64,000 nt of DNA from SZUA-368 sp028533045 (GCA_050031985.1 JBNAIG010000028.1:1-64000); one strand, 5' to 3'; positions 18,819-27,771 are shown, counted from the stretch's first letter. A program made the numbers and translations. Notes: a model not told the origin generated them from the letters alone.

Positions 18819-19067
18819 TTAGATTAAAAGCATTTTTTTGTTAACGTAGCTTGCCAGTTCCTTTAGTGTTTGAAAAGTCCGGTAATCCAGTTTGTTATCG
18901 TCGAATTCAATCTGGAATTCCTTTTCCAGAGATACGATGAGATGGACGTATATCATTGAGCTTGGTATAAGGTCCTGCAGACTCCGGGATAAGTCGATTT
19001 CACAATTTTCAAATTCCCTTTGGATGAAATCAATTATGAAGTGGGTTATGTTTTTTTCGTCTGTCAT
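18819..19067 (-). CDS. acyl/peptidyl carrier protein with altered DSL motif
   Basis: Start chosen at 19067 (MTDEKNITHF); an upstream in-frame ATG at 19100 has no better ribosome site. About 82 residues with the four-helix carrier pattern: FIIDFIQREF, then PSSMIYVHLIVSLEKEF, then QIEFDD. The phosphopantetheine Ser would be Ser37 in S-S-M, but the preceding Asp of the usual D-S-L is replaced by Ser, so loading needs checking. Spacing and the EKEFQIEFDD stretch match carrier proteins of specialised pathways more than the house-keeping FabD-cluster AcpP. Divergent from a BtrH-like gene with about 100 bp between starts, suggesting a functional pair. Confidence 0.7.
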   Translation of the reverse strand: MTDEKNITHFIIDFIQREFENCEIDLSRSLQDLIPSSMIYVHLIVSLEKEFQIEFDDNKLDYRTFQTLKELASYVNKKMLLI

Positions 19068-19165
19068 AGGCTTTCTCACTTGGGGGTTATTATAAAGCAT
19101 TAAGGTTGATTAAGAAACGGCTCCGTTATATTATTTTTTTATCCTGGCAACCGAGGGAAGTCAAT

Positions 19166-20197
19166 ATGTCATATAAGAAGCTGGAGACTCACACCCCCGT
19201 ACTAAATTCTTACTGCTATTACGGCAGTCTAACGGCAATTTTACAAGGGACCGGTGATTTCAAGCATTGGCTCTATAGCAATTTTGTTTCATTCCGTATA
19301 TCCCGTTCCAAGGTTATCTGCTATGGAAAACCCATGTCTCCTACTTTTTATACTCCCTGGACCAAGAAACATAGCTACAGCAGGGATATGATTAAACACA
19401 AATGGAACAGTATAAGCGAATTTATCATAGATTCCATCGATATGAATCATTACCTGTTCCTAAAGGTTAACAGGAAATACATCAAAGCCTTTAGCGGGTA
19501 CGATAAATGGAACTCCGTTCATGAACAGCTTGTCTATGGTTATGACAAGGAAAAGCAGATATTCCATGTGGCCGATAACTTTCAATATGGAAAATTTACT
19601 TTTGCCCAATGCTCCTTTGATGAATTTGCCAAGGCCTATGAAGAGACCGACCGTGACAGTTACGGGGGAGTCATTCTCGCTTCTACCGATTTTAGTAAGC
19701 CCTATCAGTTTGACCTTGCCCAATTAAGGGAGAGGCTGGAGGAATATCTCAATCCTCAAAAAAGCATTTTTACTTATAATCCCCTGCCCATGGGAGCTTT
19801 GATCCATGATCTGCAGAATGACCCTTGCGGCTTTGATGTTTATCGGACTGTATTGAAGGATATACGGGAAAAGCTTGAAACCGAAGAGAGGCCGAAACTC
19901 GATGTGAGAATGACCTATCTTCTTTGGGAACATAAAGATTTGATGTGTTCCAGACTGATTTACCTTAGGGAGGAACAGAATCTTGCCTTGAGCGAAAACC
20001 TTTATAAGGAAATGGAGGATGTCAGAGAGCTGTTTCGGATTATTTTGAATCTTTCATTGAAATATAAAGTAAAGGGGGACAGGGCGATTCTGCCTCGCAT
20101 CTGCACTTTAATGGAAAAGGGTATGTCCCGGGAAAAAGAAGTTATACTCAAGGTGATCGAAGCCATAGACGTAAGAACCGGAATGGAATATAACTAA
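19166..20197 (+). CDS. BtrH-like (butirosin acyltransferase-like) protein
   Basis: ATG 19166 has GAGGGA 8 nt upstream. 343 residues, cytosolic. The N-terminal half has a papain/C39-like layout: an early Cys in NSYCYYGSLTAIL, a central HEQLVYGYDKEKQIFHVAD and a following Gly/Tyr-rich strand. This is like the BtrH N-terminal family, in which an ACP-bound acyl group is transferred to an amine. The C-terminal 130 residues are helical (DUF4872-like position). A divergent carrier-protein gene strengthens the link. No NRPS, PKS or sugar-amine genes are near, so the acceptor is unknown. Family call is by motif resemblance only and needs a profile search. Confidence 0.45.
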   Translation: MSYKKLETHTPVLNSYCYYGSLTAILQGTGDFKHWLYSNFVSFRISRSKVICYGKPMSPTFYTPWTKKHSYSRDMIKHKWNSISEFIIDSIDMNHYLFLKVNRKYIKAFSGYDKWNSVHEQLVYGYDKEKQIFHVADNFQYGKFTFAQCSFDEFAKAYEETDRDSYGGVILASTDFSKPYQFDLAQLRERLEEYLNPQKSIFTYNPLPMGALIHDLQNDPCGFDVYRTVLKDIREKLETEERPKLDVRMTYLLWEHKDLMCSRLIYLREEQNLALSENLYKEMEDVRELFRIILNLSLKYKVKGDRAILPRICTLMEKGMSREKEVILKVIEAIDVRTGMEYN

Positions 20198-20249
20198 TAG
20201 ATAAACTTTTAACTGTCTTACTATGACCTATGAATAAAGGGGGCCTTAA

Positions 20250-20525
20250 ATGGAAGGAAAAGCGATAATAACCGTTGTCGGTAAGGATAAGGTAGGAATT
20301 ATATATTCGGTAACAAAGGTTTTGGCCGAAAAGAGTGTGAATGTGGAAGACATTAGCCAGACTATTCTTCAAGACTATTTTACCATGATGATGCTTGTTA
20401 ATCTCTCCGAAGTCAGCTGTGATTTCAAAGAACTTCAGAAGGTGTTGGATGACCTGGAGAAGGAATTGGGGCTGTCCATAAAGATACAGCGGGAAGAGAT
20501 CTTTAACTACATGCACGAGCTCTAG
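20250..20525 (+). CDS. UPF0237 ACT-domain protein
   Basis: 91 residues forming one ACT domain: VVGKDKVGIIYSVTKVLAEKSVNVEDISQTI followed by FTMMMLVNL gives the ligand-binding loop and second helix. The family is small, cytosolic and presumed to bind an amino acid. It lies 25 bp upstream of the UPF0210 gene, a linkage conserved in many bacteria, so the ACT protein probably regulates or partners that enzyme. Ribosome-binding site AAAGGGGG precedes the start. No known reaction. Confidence 0.93.
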   Translation: MEGKAIITVVGKDKVGIIYSVTKVLAEKSVNVEDISQTILQDYFTMMMLVNLSEVSCDFKELQKVLDDLEKELGLSIKIQREEIFNYMHEL

Positions 20526-20550
20526 AGAGCGGAAACAGGGGAGGCGCAGA

Positions 20551-21909
20551 TTGGCACTTAAAAATAACGTATTGGAAACTATCCGGATGATCGAGGAGGA
20601 AAAACTCGATATCAGAACAACTACCATGGGGATCTCCCTCATGGATTGTATCGATGGTAACGGGGAGACCGCCCGCCGGAAAATCTATGATAAAATTACC
20701 CGCTATGCGGAGAATCTTGTGTCAGTGGGAAATCAGATAGAGACCGAATTGGGAATCCCCATTATTAACAAACGTATTTCCGTTACGCCTATCTCCCTTA
20801 TTGCCGCCGCCAGCAGCGATACGGACTATGTGGAATATGCCAAGACCCTGGATAGGGCCGCCAAGGAAGTGGGGGTAAACTTTATCGGGGGATTTTCCGC
20901 CCTCGTACAGAAAGGTTTTTCCAAGGGTGACCGAATCCTCATCGATTCCATTCCTCAGGCCCTCTGCGAGACGGAGCGGGTCTGTTCTTCCGTCAATCTG
21001 GGGAGTACCAAAACGGGTATTAACCTGGATGCTGTTAAACAGATGGGACAGGTTATTCTCGATACGGCCTATTTGACCCGGGATAACGATTCAATCGGTT
21101 GTGCCAAGCTCGTTGTTTTTGCCAATGCCGTAGACGACAACCCATTTATGGCCGGAGCCTTTCACGGTGTGGGCGAGCCGGAAGTTGTACTGAACGTGGG
21201 AGTAAGCGGTCCCGGTACGGTTAAGCGGGCCCTTGAGAAGGTTAAGGGTGAGCCGATTCAGGTGGTGGCGGAAACGATTAAAAAGACCGCCTTCAAGATT
21301 ACCCGGGCCGGACAGCTTGTAGGAAATGAAGCTTCTCAAAGGTTGGGTGTCCCCTTTGGTATTCTGGACCTTTCCCTGGCTCCTACTCCTGCCGTGGGCG
21401 ACAGTGTGGCCCGTATTTTTGAAGAGATAGGTCTGGGGGCTGCCGGAGCTCATGGAACGACGGCCGCTTTGGCTCTCCTAAATGACGCGGTTAAGAAGGG
21501 GGGAATCATGGCGTCCTCCTCCGTAGGCGGATTGAGCGGCGCCTTTATTCCGGTAAGTGAAGACGAAGGTATGATTGAAGCGGTTCAGAACGGGGCTCTT
21601 ACCTTTGATAAACTGGAAGCAATGACCAGTGTATGTTCCGTTGGGCTGGATATGATTGCCATTCCCGGAGATACGCCGGCCACCACTATTTCCGGTATGA
21701 TTGCCGATGAAGCCTCTATTGGGGTTATTAATAATAAAACGACTGCCGTACGTGTTATTCCGGTACACGGAAAAGGCGTGGGCGATACGGTGGAATTCGG
21801 CGGGCTTTTGGGGTACGCCCCCATTCTGCCCGTGAATAAAGCCAGTTCGGCCGATTTTATTAACCGGGGAGGCCGAATACCCGCCCCGATTCATAGTTTT
21901 AAGAATTAA
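20551..21909 (+). CDS. UPF0210 (DUF711, 'PFL family') protein
   Basis: 452 residues, the family length, with TTG start at 20551 following GGGGAGG. Recognisable stretches are RTTTMGISLMDCIDG near the N-terminus, RISVTPISLIAA, FIGGFSALVQKGFS, GVSGPGTVKRAL and the late VSEDEGMIEAVQNG. The family folds like pyruvate-formate-lyase/ribonucleotide-reductase barrels but lacks the glycyl-radical motif; its reaction is unknown. Co-transcribed with the ACT-domain protein. A Gly-rich loop, GAAGAHGTTAALAL, may bind a phosphate ligand. Confidence 0.93.
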   Translation: MALKNNVLETIRMIEEEKLDIRTTTMGISLMDCIDGNGETARRKIYDKITRYAENLVSVGNQIETELGIPIINKRISVTPISLIAAASSDTDYVEYAKTLDRAAKEVGVNFIGGFSALVQKGFSKGDRILIDSIPQALCETERVCSSVNLGSTKTGINLDAVKQMGQVILDTAYLTRDNDSIGCAKLVVFANAVDDNPFMAGAFHGVGEPEVVLNVGVSGPGTVKRALEKVKGEPIQVVAETIKKTAFKITRAGQLVGNEASQRLGVPFGILDLSLAPTPAVGDSVARIFEEIGLGAAGAHGTTAALALLNDAVKKGGIMASSSVGGLSGAFIPVSEDEGMIEAVQNGALTFDKLEAMTSVCSVGLDMIAIPGDTPATTISGMIADEASIGVINNKTTAVRVIPVHGKGVGDTVEFGGLLGYAPILPVNKASSADFINRGGRIPAPIHSFKN

Positions 21910-21922
21910 AAACAGAGGGCAA

Positions 21923-22861
21923 CTAGAGTTCTTCCAGGAAGGATTTTAGTTGCTCTTCGTATTTCTTTCTATCCGCTGTAATGGATGCGGCATGTACTCC
22001 CTCTTGAATGAGAACCAGCTTGGTGGGCGCCTTCTCCTTGCGCAACTCATACATTTCTTCACTCATTTCGTGCAGAATAAAGTCGTCTGCCATTCCATGG
22101 AAAAGTATAAGGGGAGTAGGGGACTTAAGAATTTCCTCCCGGGGGGAGACGTCGGCCAGTTCGAATTGATATTTGTTCTTGAAGTAACGGTCGGTAAAAA
22201 ACAGGATTGGCCTGTGTAAAAAGCGGGGGATTCCGTTTTTACGGATAAACTGGTCCCTGTAAAGGTCCGCCAGGTCACTGAAGGGACAATCGGCCCAGAC
22301 AAAGTCCAAACGCTCATCCTGATTCATATAAAGAAGTACCGTGGCCCCTCCCATCGATTCTCCCTGAACTCCAAAAGTTTCGGTTTGGGGGAATTTTCTC
22401 CAAGCCCAGTCACATACGGCTTTTAAGTCGTGGGATTCATAGTATCCGGCGCTGCAAAAAGGGCCTCCGCTGTCGCCATGGTATCTGTGGTTATAGGTTA
22501 TGATATTCCACCCTTCTTCCATCAAAAGGGGCATGTATTTTGCCGTTCCCACCCAGGTGTAACGATATCCGTGGCAAAGGACAATCGTTTTGTCCGTGTT
22601 TCCCGGTAAATATACACCCTGTAGCTCGTAACCATAGGGGGAGGAGACAGAGAAGGGCTGGAAAGGAAGGGATTCAAACCAGTCCCGTTCAAAATCCCCG
22701 AATTCTTCGGAGGAGGCCTGGATGGTTTCTTCAAAGCTGCGAGGGGTTGGCTCGGTAAAGGTGAGAGCCGCCAGTCTTCCCGTAAAGTAGAGTCCAGCCG
22801 TAACAAGAAGTGCTATCAGCGTAAGAATCAGGTAGAGTGTTATTTTACTTTTTATGTTCAT
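21923..22861 (-). CDS. membrane-anchored alpha/beta hydrolase
   Basis: The start at 22861 (MNIKSKITLYLI) is preferred over the far-upstream in-frame codon, which overlaps the divergent chemoreceptor gene. 312 residues: an N-terminal membrane anchor (about 7-28), then an alpha/beta-hydrolase core with oxyanion strand TIVLCHGYRYTW, nucleophile Ser in VQGESMGGATV, acid in GMADDFILHE and catalytic His in QEGVHAAS. The layout matches the Bacillus YqkD/YkfD type of serine hydrolase. It probably acts on an ester or amide outside the membrane; the substrate is unknown. Monocistronic, weak ribosome-binding site. Confidence 0.82.
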   Translation of the reverse strand: MNIKSKITLYLILTLIALLVTAGLYFTGRLAALTFTEPTPRSFEETIQASSEEFGDFERDWFESLPFQPFSVSSPYGYELQGVYLPGNTDKTIVLCHGYRYTWVGTAKYMPLLMEEGWNIITYNHRYHGDSGGPFCSAGYYESHDLKAVCDWAWRKFPQTETFGVQGESMGGATVLLYMNQDERLDFVWADCPFSDLADLYRDQFIRKNGIPRFLHRPILFFTDRYFKNKYQFELADVSPREEILKSPTPLILFHGMADDFILHEMSEEMYELRKEKAPTKLVLIQEGVHAASITADRKKYEEQLKSFLEEL

Positions 22862-22960
22862 AAGAAAAATTATAGAAGACTGGAATAGGAAATACAATGG
22901 CCTATGAGATTGTATTGAGTAATGAATTGGCATATACTAACAATAGGATGGATAATCATT

Positions 22961-24556
22961 ATGAAATTTAAGGCCTATGAACAAGAGAGTTATGTGGTAA
23001 AAGAGAAGGTGCGAAATACCTTTCTCACTCTTATGATTTTGGGTACCGCTTTTCTTCTGGGGACGGTTTCGAACTCCTTTGGCGGCAATTTTAAATTTGT
23101 CATAATCAATTTATTTCTTCTCCTTCTTGTTGTAGGCAATGTGGTCGCCCTTATGAAAGGTTTTTATACCAATGTTGTCTATGTCCTTATTTTTTGCATG
23201 TTTATAATGGTCTATTCTCTTAATTTTATTGATGTTAAGCCTACCCCTTACACCATTTGGAAGTTGGTTACCTACAATATTTCCGCCCTTCTCCTCACGG
23301 CTGTTTTTGCCGAGTCCAGAAAATATCTCATCATTACCAGTATGGGTGTTATTGTTTTTTATCTTTTGGCGGTCGTGCAAAAGTCGGGTGTTCCCGATTT
23401 AGACAGGAATACCTTTATTTTCGCTTCTATTTATTCCGGTCTGATCCAGGTTTTGGGAATTGGTCTGGTAATTAATATTTTTGATAATTTTAAAAAACAC
23501 CTTGATGCGGCACAAAAGGCCCAGAAAATTTCGGAGGAACGTCTTATACAGATGCAGGCTCTTATGGAGTCTTCCCGGGATGGTTTTTCCATAGGAGAAT
23601 CCCTTCTTTCCACTACAGCCGAGTCCCGTAGGGATATTAAGGATATGCTTCTTGAATTGGAAACTATGGGAGAGGAGATTAACTCTCTTGAAGTTGAGTG
23701 TAAAAATTCCGACAAGAGTTACCAGAATATCGAGATATCGGAAGGACAAGTTCGTAACCGAATGGAGAAACAAACGGAAGTTGTTAATGATTCTTCACGG
23801 TCTATCGAAAAGCGGGCCGCCCATATCAAAGAGCTGGCCCTTTCGGCTCAGGAGAAGAGTTCACTCCTTAAAGACCTCGTATCTACCTCACAAAAAGGTT
23901 TGTCATTTATCAATGAGGTGAGAGAAGTATTAAAAGAAGTGCAGAAATCTACCGATGAAGTGGTCAATGCCATAATGGTTATTGAAGATATTGCCAGCAG
24001 GACAAGCCTTTTGGGTATGAATGCTTCCATTGAAGCGGCCCATGCGGGAAAGGAAGGGCGGGGATTCTCTATTGTGGCGGAGGAGATAAGGAAGCTCGCC
24101 GAAGAAACCAATACCAATTCCAATCAGATTAGAGCTATTATGGCGACAAACAGTCAGCTTTCAGAACATTTTAGTAGCTTAAATAAAGAGACGGAGACTT
24201 TGTTTCAAGGTATACATGGGCAAATCGAACAGGTGGAAGCTTCCATGACGGAGATTTTTATTGGTTTGGAGGACATTCACAAGGAAGAATCTCTTGTGTT
24301 GGCCGGTGTGGGGGAATTGAAGGATGTGAATCTTACTGTTAACAGGTCGTTGCAGGAGATGAAAAGTACCACCCTTGATGGTCGGAGCAGCCTGGAGAGA
24401 GTTATTCACCATTCGACTGAATTAATTACGATAGTTGATGATATTCGTAATAAGGCTCAAAAAATTGATGGAACCATTGAAGAGATAAGTCTTACGGGAA
24501 GAGAAAATAAAGAGAATATAGATAAGCTTCAAGAACGAATAAAGGATATGAAGTAG
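22961..24556 (+). CDS. chemoreceptor-like protein with multi-pass membrane sensor
   Basis: Start ATG 22961 is preferred because the upstream in-frame start would lie inside the hydrolase promoter. About 531 residues: six membrane segments in the first 190 residues with very short loops, no periplasmic sensor domain and no HAMP. A long coiled coil follows, then the MCP hairpin VIEDIASRTSLLGMNASIEAAH plus GFSIVAEEIRKLAEE. It probably senses a signal within or near the membrane (energy, redox or lipid state) and controls CheA. Orphan locus. The lack of HAMP is unusual for chemoreceptors but known for multi-TM classes. Confidence 0.85.
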   Translation: MKFKAYEQESYVVKEKVRNTFLTLMILGTAFLLGTVSNSFGGNFKFVIINLFLLLLVVGNVVALMKGFYTNVVYVLIFCMFIMVYSLNFIDVKPTPYTIWKLVTYNISALLLTAVFAESRKYLIITSMGVIVFYLLAVVQKSGVPDLDRNTFIFASIYSGLIQVLGIGLVINIFDNFKKHLDAAQKAQKISEERLIQMQALMESSRDGFSIGESLLSTTAESRRDIKDMLLELETMGEEINSLEVECKNSDKSYQNIEISEGQVRNRMEKQTEVVNDSSRSIEKRAAHIKELALSAQEKSSLLKDLVSTSQKGLSFINEVREVLKEVQKSTDEVVNAIMVIEDIASRTSLLGMNASIEAAHAGKEGRGFSIVAEEIRKLAEETNTNSNQIRAIMATNSQLSEHFSSLNKETETLFQGIHGQIEQVEASMTEIFIGLEDIHKEESLVLAGVGELKDVNLTVNRSLQEMKSTTLDGRSSLERVIHHSTELITIVDDIRNKAQKIDGTIEEISLTGRENKENIDKLQERIKDMK

Positions 24557-24567
24557 GATCGCCCTGT

Positions 24568-25287
24568 TTATTCATATTTAGGCCTAAATTTTTCCAGAAT
24601 CCCTTCTTCTTCCAACTCCTGAATCGCTCTGTCTATGATAGGCACGTACTCAGCTTTGGTTTTATGAAGATAGAGGTGTAGAGTATCCGAGGGAATTTCT
24701 CCAGCCAGATAGAGTTGGGCCTCCTTCATAGAGTTTTCCAGAACATCCAGGGCCAGATTGGATATCATCGCCAGGTCAACCCTTTCCGCTCCGGCCATTT
24801 TTATTCCAATATTGTCATCGTTGACTCTTAAAATCCGTTGTTCATCCACATAGAGGGTCGCCGGTTTTTCAAAGGCCGACACTCCTCGTCTGATGGAGAT
24901 GGTGTATCCTTTGTCCCGAATCTCTTCCCAACTGTGGACTGATATTTCCGGCGATTTGCAGTAGACCAAAATCCGATGGTTCATGTAAGAGGTGGGAACC
25001 TTTATCAGGTTGGGGTGTTTATCGCCATAGGTGGAAATCCTCAGAATGTCTCCGTCAATGGAACCCTCATCTCCCATGACCGAGAGCCGGGACGGGGGAA
25101 TATAGAGGTAGTCGTAGGTGAATCCCAATTTGTTGGAAAGTTCATCCAGGAGAATGACGAGATACTCTCCGTGCTGTCCTGTTTCATAGGTACTGGTCCC
25201 GATTTTCAAATGTACCCCTTCCATGGGCCGGGACTGGGCATGGAGCAGGGAAAGGCTCAGAAATATTAAAATAGCGATTTTCTTCAT
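24568..25287 (-). CDS. exported solute-binding-like protein (SBP_bac_3 type)
   Basis: Start at 25287 (MKKIAILIFLSLSLLHAQSRP) gives a clean signal peptide; an in-frame start 36 nt upstream does not. The mature protein (about 220 residues) resembles the amino-acid-binding fold: GVHLKIGTSTYETGQHGEY, then two-lobed spacing with GYTISIRRGVSAFE and a C-terminal ELEEEGILEKFRPKYE. No ABC permease or ATPase adjoins, so it is an orphan binding protein or sensor ligand. A second similar orphan is at 25834-26580. The start region overlaps the Nudix leader. Confidence 0.7.
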   Translation of the reverse strand: MKKIAILIFLSLSLLHAQSRPMEGVHLKIGTSTYETGQHGEYLVILLDELSNKLGFTYDYLYIPPSRLSVMGDEGSIDGDILRISTYGDKHPNLIKVPTSYMNHRILVYCKSPEISVHSWEEIRDKGYTISIRRGVSAFEKPATLYVDEQRILRVNDDNIGIKMAGAERVDLAMISNLALDVLENSMKEAQLYLAGEIPSDTLHLYLHKTKAEYVPIIDRAIQELEEEGILEKFRPKYE

Positions 25288-25331
25288 AATAATAATTTTA
25301 AGCGTCCCTTTATCCAAAAGCAAGGAGGGTC

Positions 25332-25358
25332 ATGGACGAATTGTCCTTATCATGTTAA
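25332..25358 (+). other. candidate 8-codon leader ORF overlapping the Nudix start
   Basis: ATG 25332 has a strong AAGGAGGG just upstream and reads MDELSLSC before TAA at 25356-25358. That stop overlaps the Nudix ATG (25352) in another frame. The best ribosome-binding site of the region therefore serves the leader, which suggests translational coupling. Confidence 0.35.
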
Positions 25359-25825
25359 TTTTGACTTTTATGAAGATCTTTCTAAACATACTCTATAGGG
25401 CCGCGCGGTTTTATTGGTTCCTCTTTAGACCTAAAATGTCGGGGAGTCGGGTTATGCTGATTCATGACGGGCGAATTCTCCTTGTTAAGCATGTTTATCA
25501 GAAATACTGGTATTTTCCCGGAGGGGGCGTGAAATGGGGAGAGACCTATGAAGAAACCGCTCGGCGGGAGATGAAGGAAGAAGCCGGAGCAGAAGGTAAG
25601 ACTCTGCAGTTTTGTGGTGTTTATAACAGCTATGGCGAAAATAAAAGCGATTCCATAGCCCTGTTTCTTTGCACCGACTTTAGTTATACCGGGCAAAGTG
25701 ACCGGGAGATAGAAGAGGTAAGAATGTTTAATCTTTCTGAGCTTCCTTCCCCTTTGGAGCCCGGCTGTGCCCGTCGGCTGGAGGAATTCTGTCTGGGACG
25801 TATCTCCCCGAGCGGCCGCTGGTAG
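25352..25825 (+). CDS. Nudix hydrolase
   Basis: About 157 residues from ATG 25352. After an N-terminal hydrophobic helix (ILTFMKIFLNILYRAARFYWF), the Nudix box is complete: GGGVKWGETYEETARREMKEEAG fits G-x5-E-x7-R-E-U-x-E-E-x-G. It is expected to hydrolyse a nucleoside-diphosphate-linked substrate with Mg2+. The hydrophobic N-terminal segment could attach it to the membrane, as in some lipid-linked or sugar-nucleotide hydrolases. Translation may be coupled to the short leader ending inside its start. Its substrate cannot be predicted. Confidence 0.85.
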   Translation: MLILTFMKIFLNILYRAARFYWFLFRPKMSGSRVMLIHDGRILLVKHVYQKYWYFPGGGVKWGETYEETARREMKEEAGAEGKTLQFCGVYNSYGENKSDSIALFLCTDFSYTGQSDREIEEVRMFNLSELPSPLEPGCARRLEEFCLGRISPSGRW

Positions 25826-25833
25826 ATCGTCTT

Positions 25834-26580
25834 TTATTCCGGGATGACTGCGGGAGGGATGAAGCCCAGCGATTCATAGAGTGTGATAAGTTCGCCTGTC
25901 TTTATAAGAGTTTCCATGCCCCTGTCAAATATATCGAGGATTTCCCGGCCCCGCCTACTATCGGTGGCGATCATATACCATCCTTTGGTAGCCACAACCG
26001 GGGAGGCATATTCATTCCTGTTAAACTGATGTTCGTAGGTCTCCATCGTTGTTTGGAGGACTTTTTCATCATCTATGTACACATCGTAGCGACCTATCAA
26101 AACCAGATTAATCGCCTGGTCTCTGGTTGTAACGACTTCGTATTCATCTTCCTTAAGGCCAATCATTTCTCCGACGCTAAGAGTACAGATAATTTTTTTG
26201 TCCCGTAGGGAATCGACATCCCTTAGAGGACCGGTATTTTTTTTATTATAGAAGGCGCTAAAACGGGATACCACAATAGGATAGCGTGCCTGGAGGCAGT
26301 TCTCTCCCAACTTACTGTTTTTAGGGATTCCTCCGGCTAAGTCAAGTTCCCCGTTTTCTGTAAGATGAAGGGCCCGGCTAAAGGGGTATATATGAGTTTC
26401 AAGTTCAATTTCTTCAAGGTCAAATATTCTGGTTAATACCTGTGTGTAGAGTCCGCTTCCGTCTTCATCGGTAAAACCTTTCCAAATTTCCGTTCCCCAG
26501 CGGACGACTTTTATGTCTGAGGCAAAAAGGATTAGAGGGATATGAAATAGGAACAGAAGAGAGAAAAGTCTTTTTTTCAT
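25834..26580 (-). CDS. exported solute-binding-like protein (SBP_bac_3 type)
   Basis: 248 residues with a signal peptide (residues 1-21, LFHIPLILFASD). The mature domain has the two-lobe pattern of amino-acid-type binding proteins: KVVRWGTEIWKGFTDEDGSG at the first strand, LDLAGGIPKN at the lobe switch, DVYIDDEKVLQTT in lobe 2. It resembles the 24568 protein in type but not closely in sequence. No transporter genes adjoin; such orphans often act as chemoreceptor or kinase ligands. Tail-to-tail with the Nudix gene, 8 bp apart. Confidence 0.7.
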   Translation of the reverse strand: MKKRLFSLLFLFHIPLILFASDIKVVRWGTEIWKGFTDEDGSGLYTQVLTRIFDLEEIELETHIYPFSRALHLTENGELDLAGGIPKNSKLGENCLQARYPIVVSRFSAFYNKKNTGPLRDVDSLRDKKIICTLSVGEMIGLKEDEYEVVTTRDQAINLVLIGRYDVYIDDEKVLQTTMETYEHQFNRNEYASPVVATKGWYMIATDSRRGREILDIFDRGMETLIKTGELITLYESLGFIPPAVIPE

Positions 26581-26680
26581 AGGTTAAGTGTAATTCTATA
26601 AAAAGTAGTCTGCAAGGCCTTGTTTATATTTTTTATATATAGTAAAAACTATGTAATAAAATTGCGATACAGGAAAGCTT

Positions 26681-27163
26681 ATGAATATTTCGACAATAAT
26701 TCTCTATTCTATGGCTCTGATCTTTTTGATAATTTCCTTCTTGAAGGACAGAGATAAGACCCGTAAGGGAATTAAGAAAGGATTTATGTCCTTCAAAAAA
26801 ATTCTCCCCATGCTCATTCCTATGTTTCTCATAGTGGGAGTCGGACTTACCTATATAACACCGGAGATGATTCAATCGGTTATGGGAAAAGACTCGGGAA
26901 TCCTGGGGGTACTGATTGGGCTGGTTATGGGAAGTATTGCCTTTATGCCGCCCTTTGTTACTTTTCCTCTGGGAGCTGAACTGATACAGCAGGGAGCCGG
27001 ACTAGCCCAGGTTGCCGCCCTGGTTACCACCTTGATGGGGGTGGGCGTGGTGTATATGCAGGTGGAGATTAAACATTTTGGCGCCGCTTCGATGATTCGG
27101 AGAAATATGCTGGCTGTTTTTGCCGCTATTGCGGTGGCCCTTGTGGTAGGAGTAACACTATGA
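26681..27163 (+). CDS. permease, N-terminal half (COG0701-like)
   Basis: 160 residues with about five membrane segments. The core motif GSIAFMPPFVTFPLGAELIQQGAG is a repeat-unit signature of COG0701-type permeases (ArsP/UPF0718 group), usually one polypeptide of 300 residues or more. Here the protein ends and a second gene begins in an overlapping ATGA. Ribosome-binding AGGAAAG precedes ATG 26681. The two halves should assemble into one transporter in the inner membrane. Cargo is unknown: ArsP exports organoarsenicals, but the conserved Cys of ArsP is not seen. Confidence 0.7.
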   Translation: MNISTIILYSMALIFLIISFLKDRDKTRKGIKKGFMSFKKILPMLIPMFLIVGVGLTYITPEMIQSVMGKDSGILGVLIGLVMGSIAFMPPFVTFPLGAELIQQGAGLAQVAALVTTLMGVGVVYMQVEIKHFGAASMIRRNMLAVFAAIAVALVVGVTL

Positions 27164-27771
27164 AGAAAATAAAATTGGATAAAGCTCTTATTGTTTCGTT
27201 GGTTTTATTGGGAGCCACGGCAATCTATTCCTTTCCTCAGGCAGGTCAGTCTCTCTCTAATGCCTGGTTTCAAATTTGGGAAATGCTTAAAGTGGTTCCC
27301 CCCATCTTTTTGATGATCGGATTATTGGATGTTTGGATTCCCCGGGAGACTATGATAAAAATGATGGGGGATAAGTCGGGAGCTTTAGGGATTGTCCTCG
27401 CTTTTCTGTTCGGAACATTCTCTGCCGGTCCTTTGGTTGCGGCCTTTCCCGTTGCCATTATTATGTTGAAAAAAGGTGCCCGCTTCGCTAACGTTATGTT
27501 CTTTTTGACGATATGGGCCAGTGCCAAACTGCCTATTCTTGTCTTTCAGTCTACCACTATGGGACTGGAGTTTACGGTGGTCTCCAATGTTGTTTTGATT
27601 GGGGTATATCTGATTGGTTCTTATGTGATAGAGAAATCATTGGGGAAAAAGGAACTTGAGGCAATCTATAGAAGAGCGGAAAACTTTGATAAGAAAGAGG
27701 ATAGAGTGGAAGAACTACGAGGGGAATTGGCCGATCTTTCCGGTGAATCATTAAAAACATCGGCCAGTTAA
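27160..27771 (+). CDS. permease, C-terminal half (COG0701-like)
   Basis: 203 residues with about five membrane segments and a cytosolic acidic tail (KKEDRVEELRGELADLS). It repeats the signature of its partner: GTFSAGPLVAAFPVAIIMLKKG and WASAKLPILVFQSTT. The 4-bp overlap with the upstream half indicates translational coupling and stoichiometric assembly. The motif pair shows the two halves are structural repeats. An FMN-binding-like gene follows 68 bp later. Confidence 0.7.
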   Translation: MKKIKLDKALIVSLVLLGATAIYSFPQAGQSLSNAWFQIWEMLKVVPPIFLMIGLLDVWIPRETMIKMMGDKSGALGIVLAFLFGTFSAGPLVAAFPVAIIMLKKGARFANVMFFLTIWASAKLPILVFQSTTMGLEFTVVSNVVLIGVYLIGSYVIEKSLGKKELEAIYRRAENFDKKEDRVEELRGELADLSGESLKTSAS

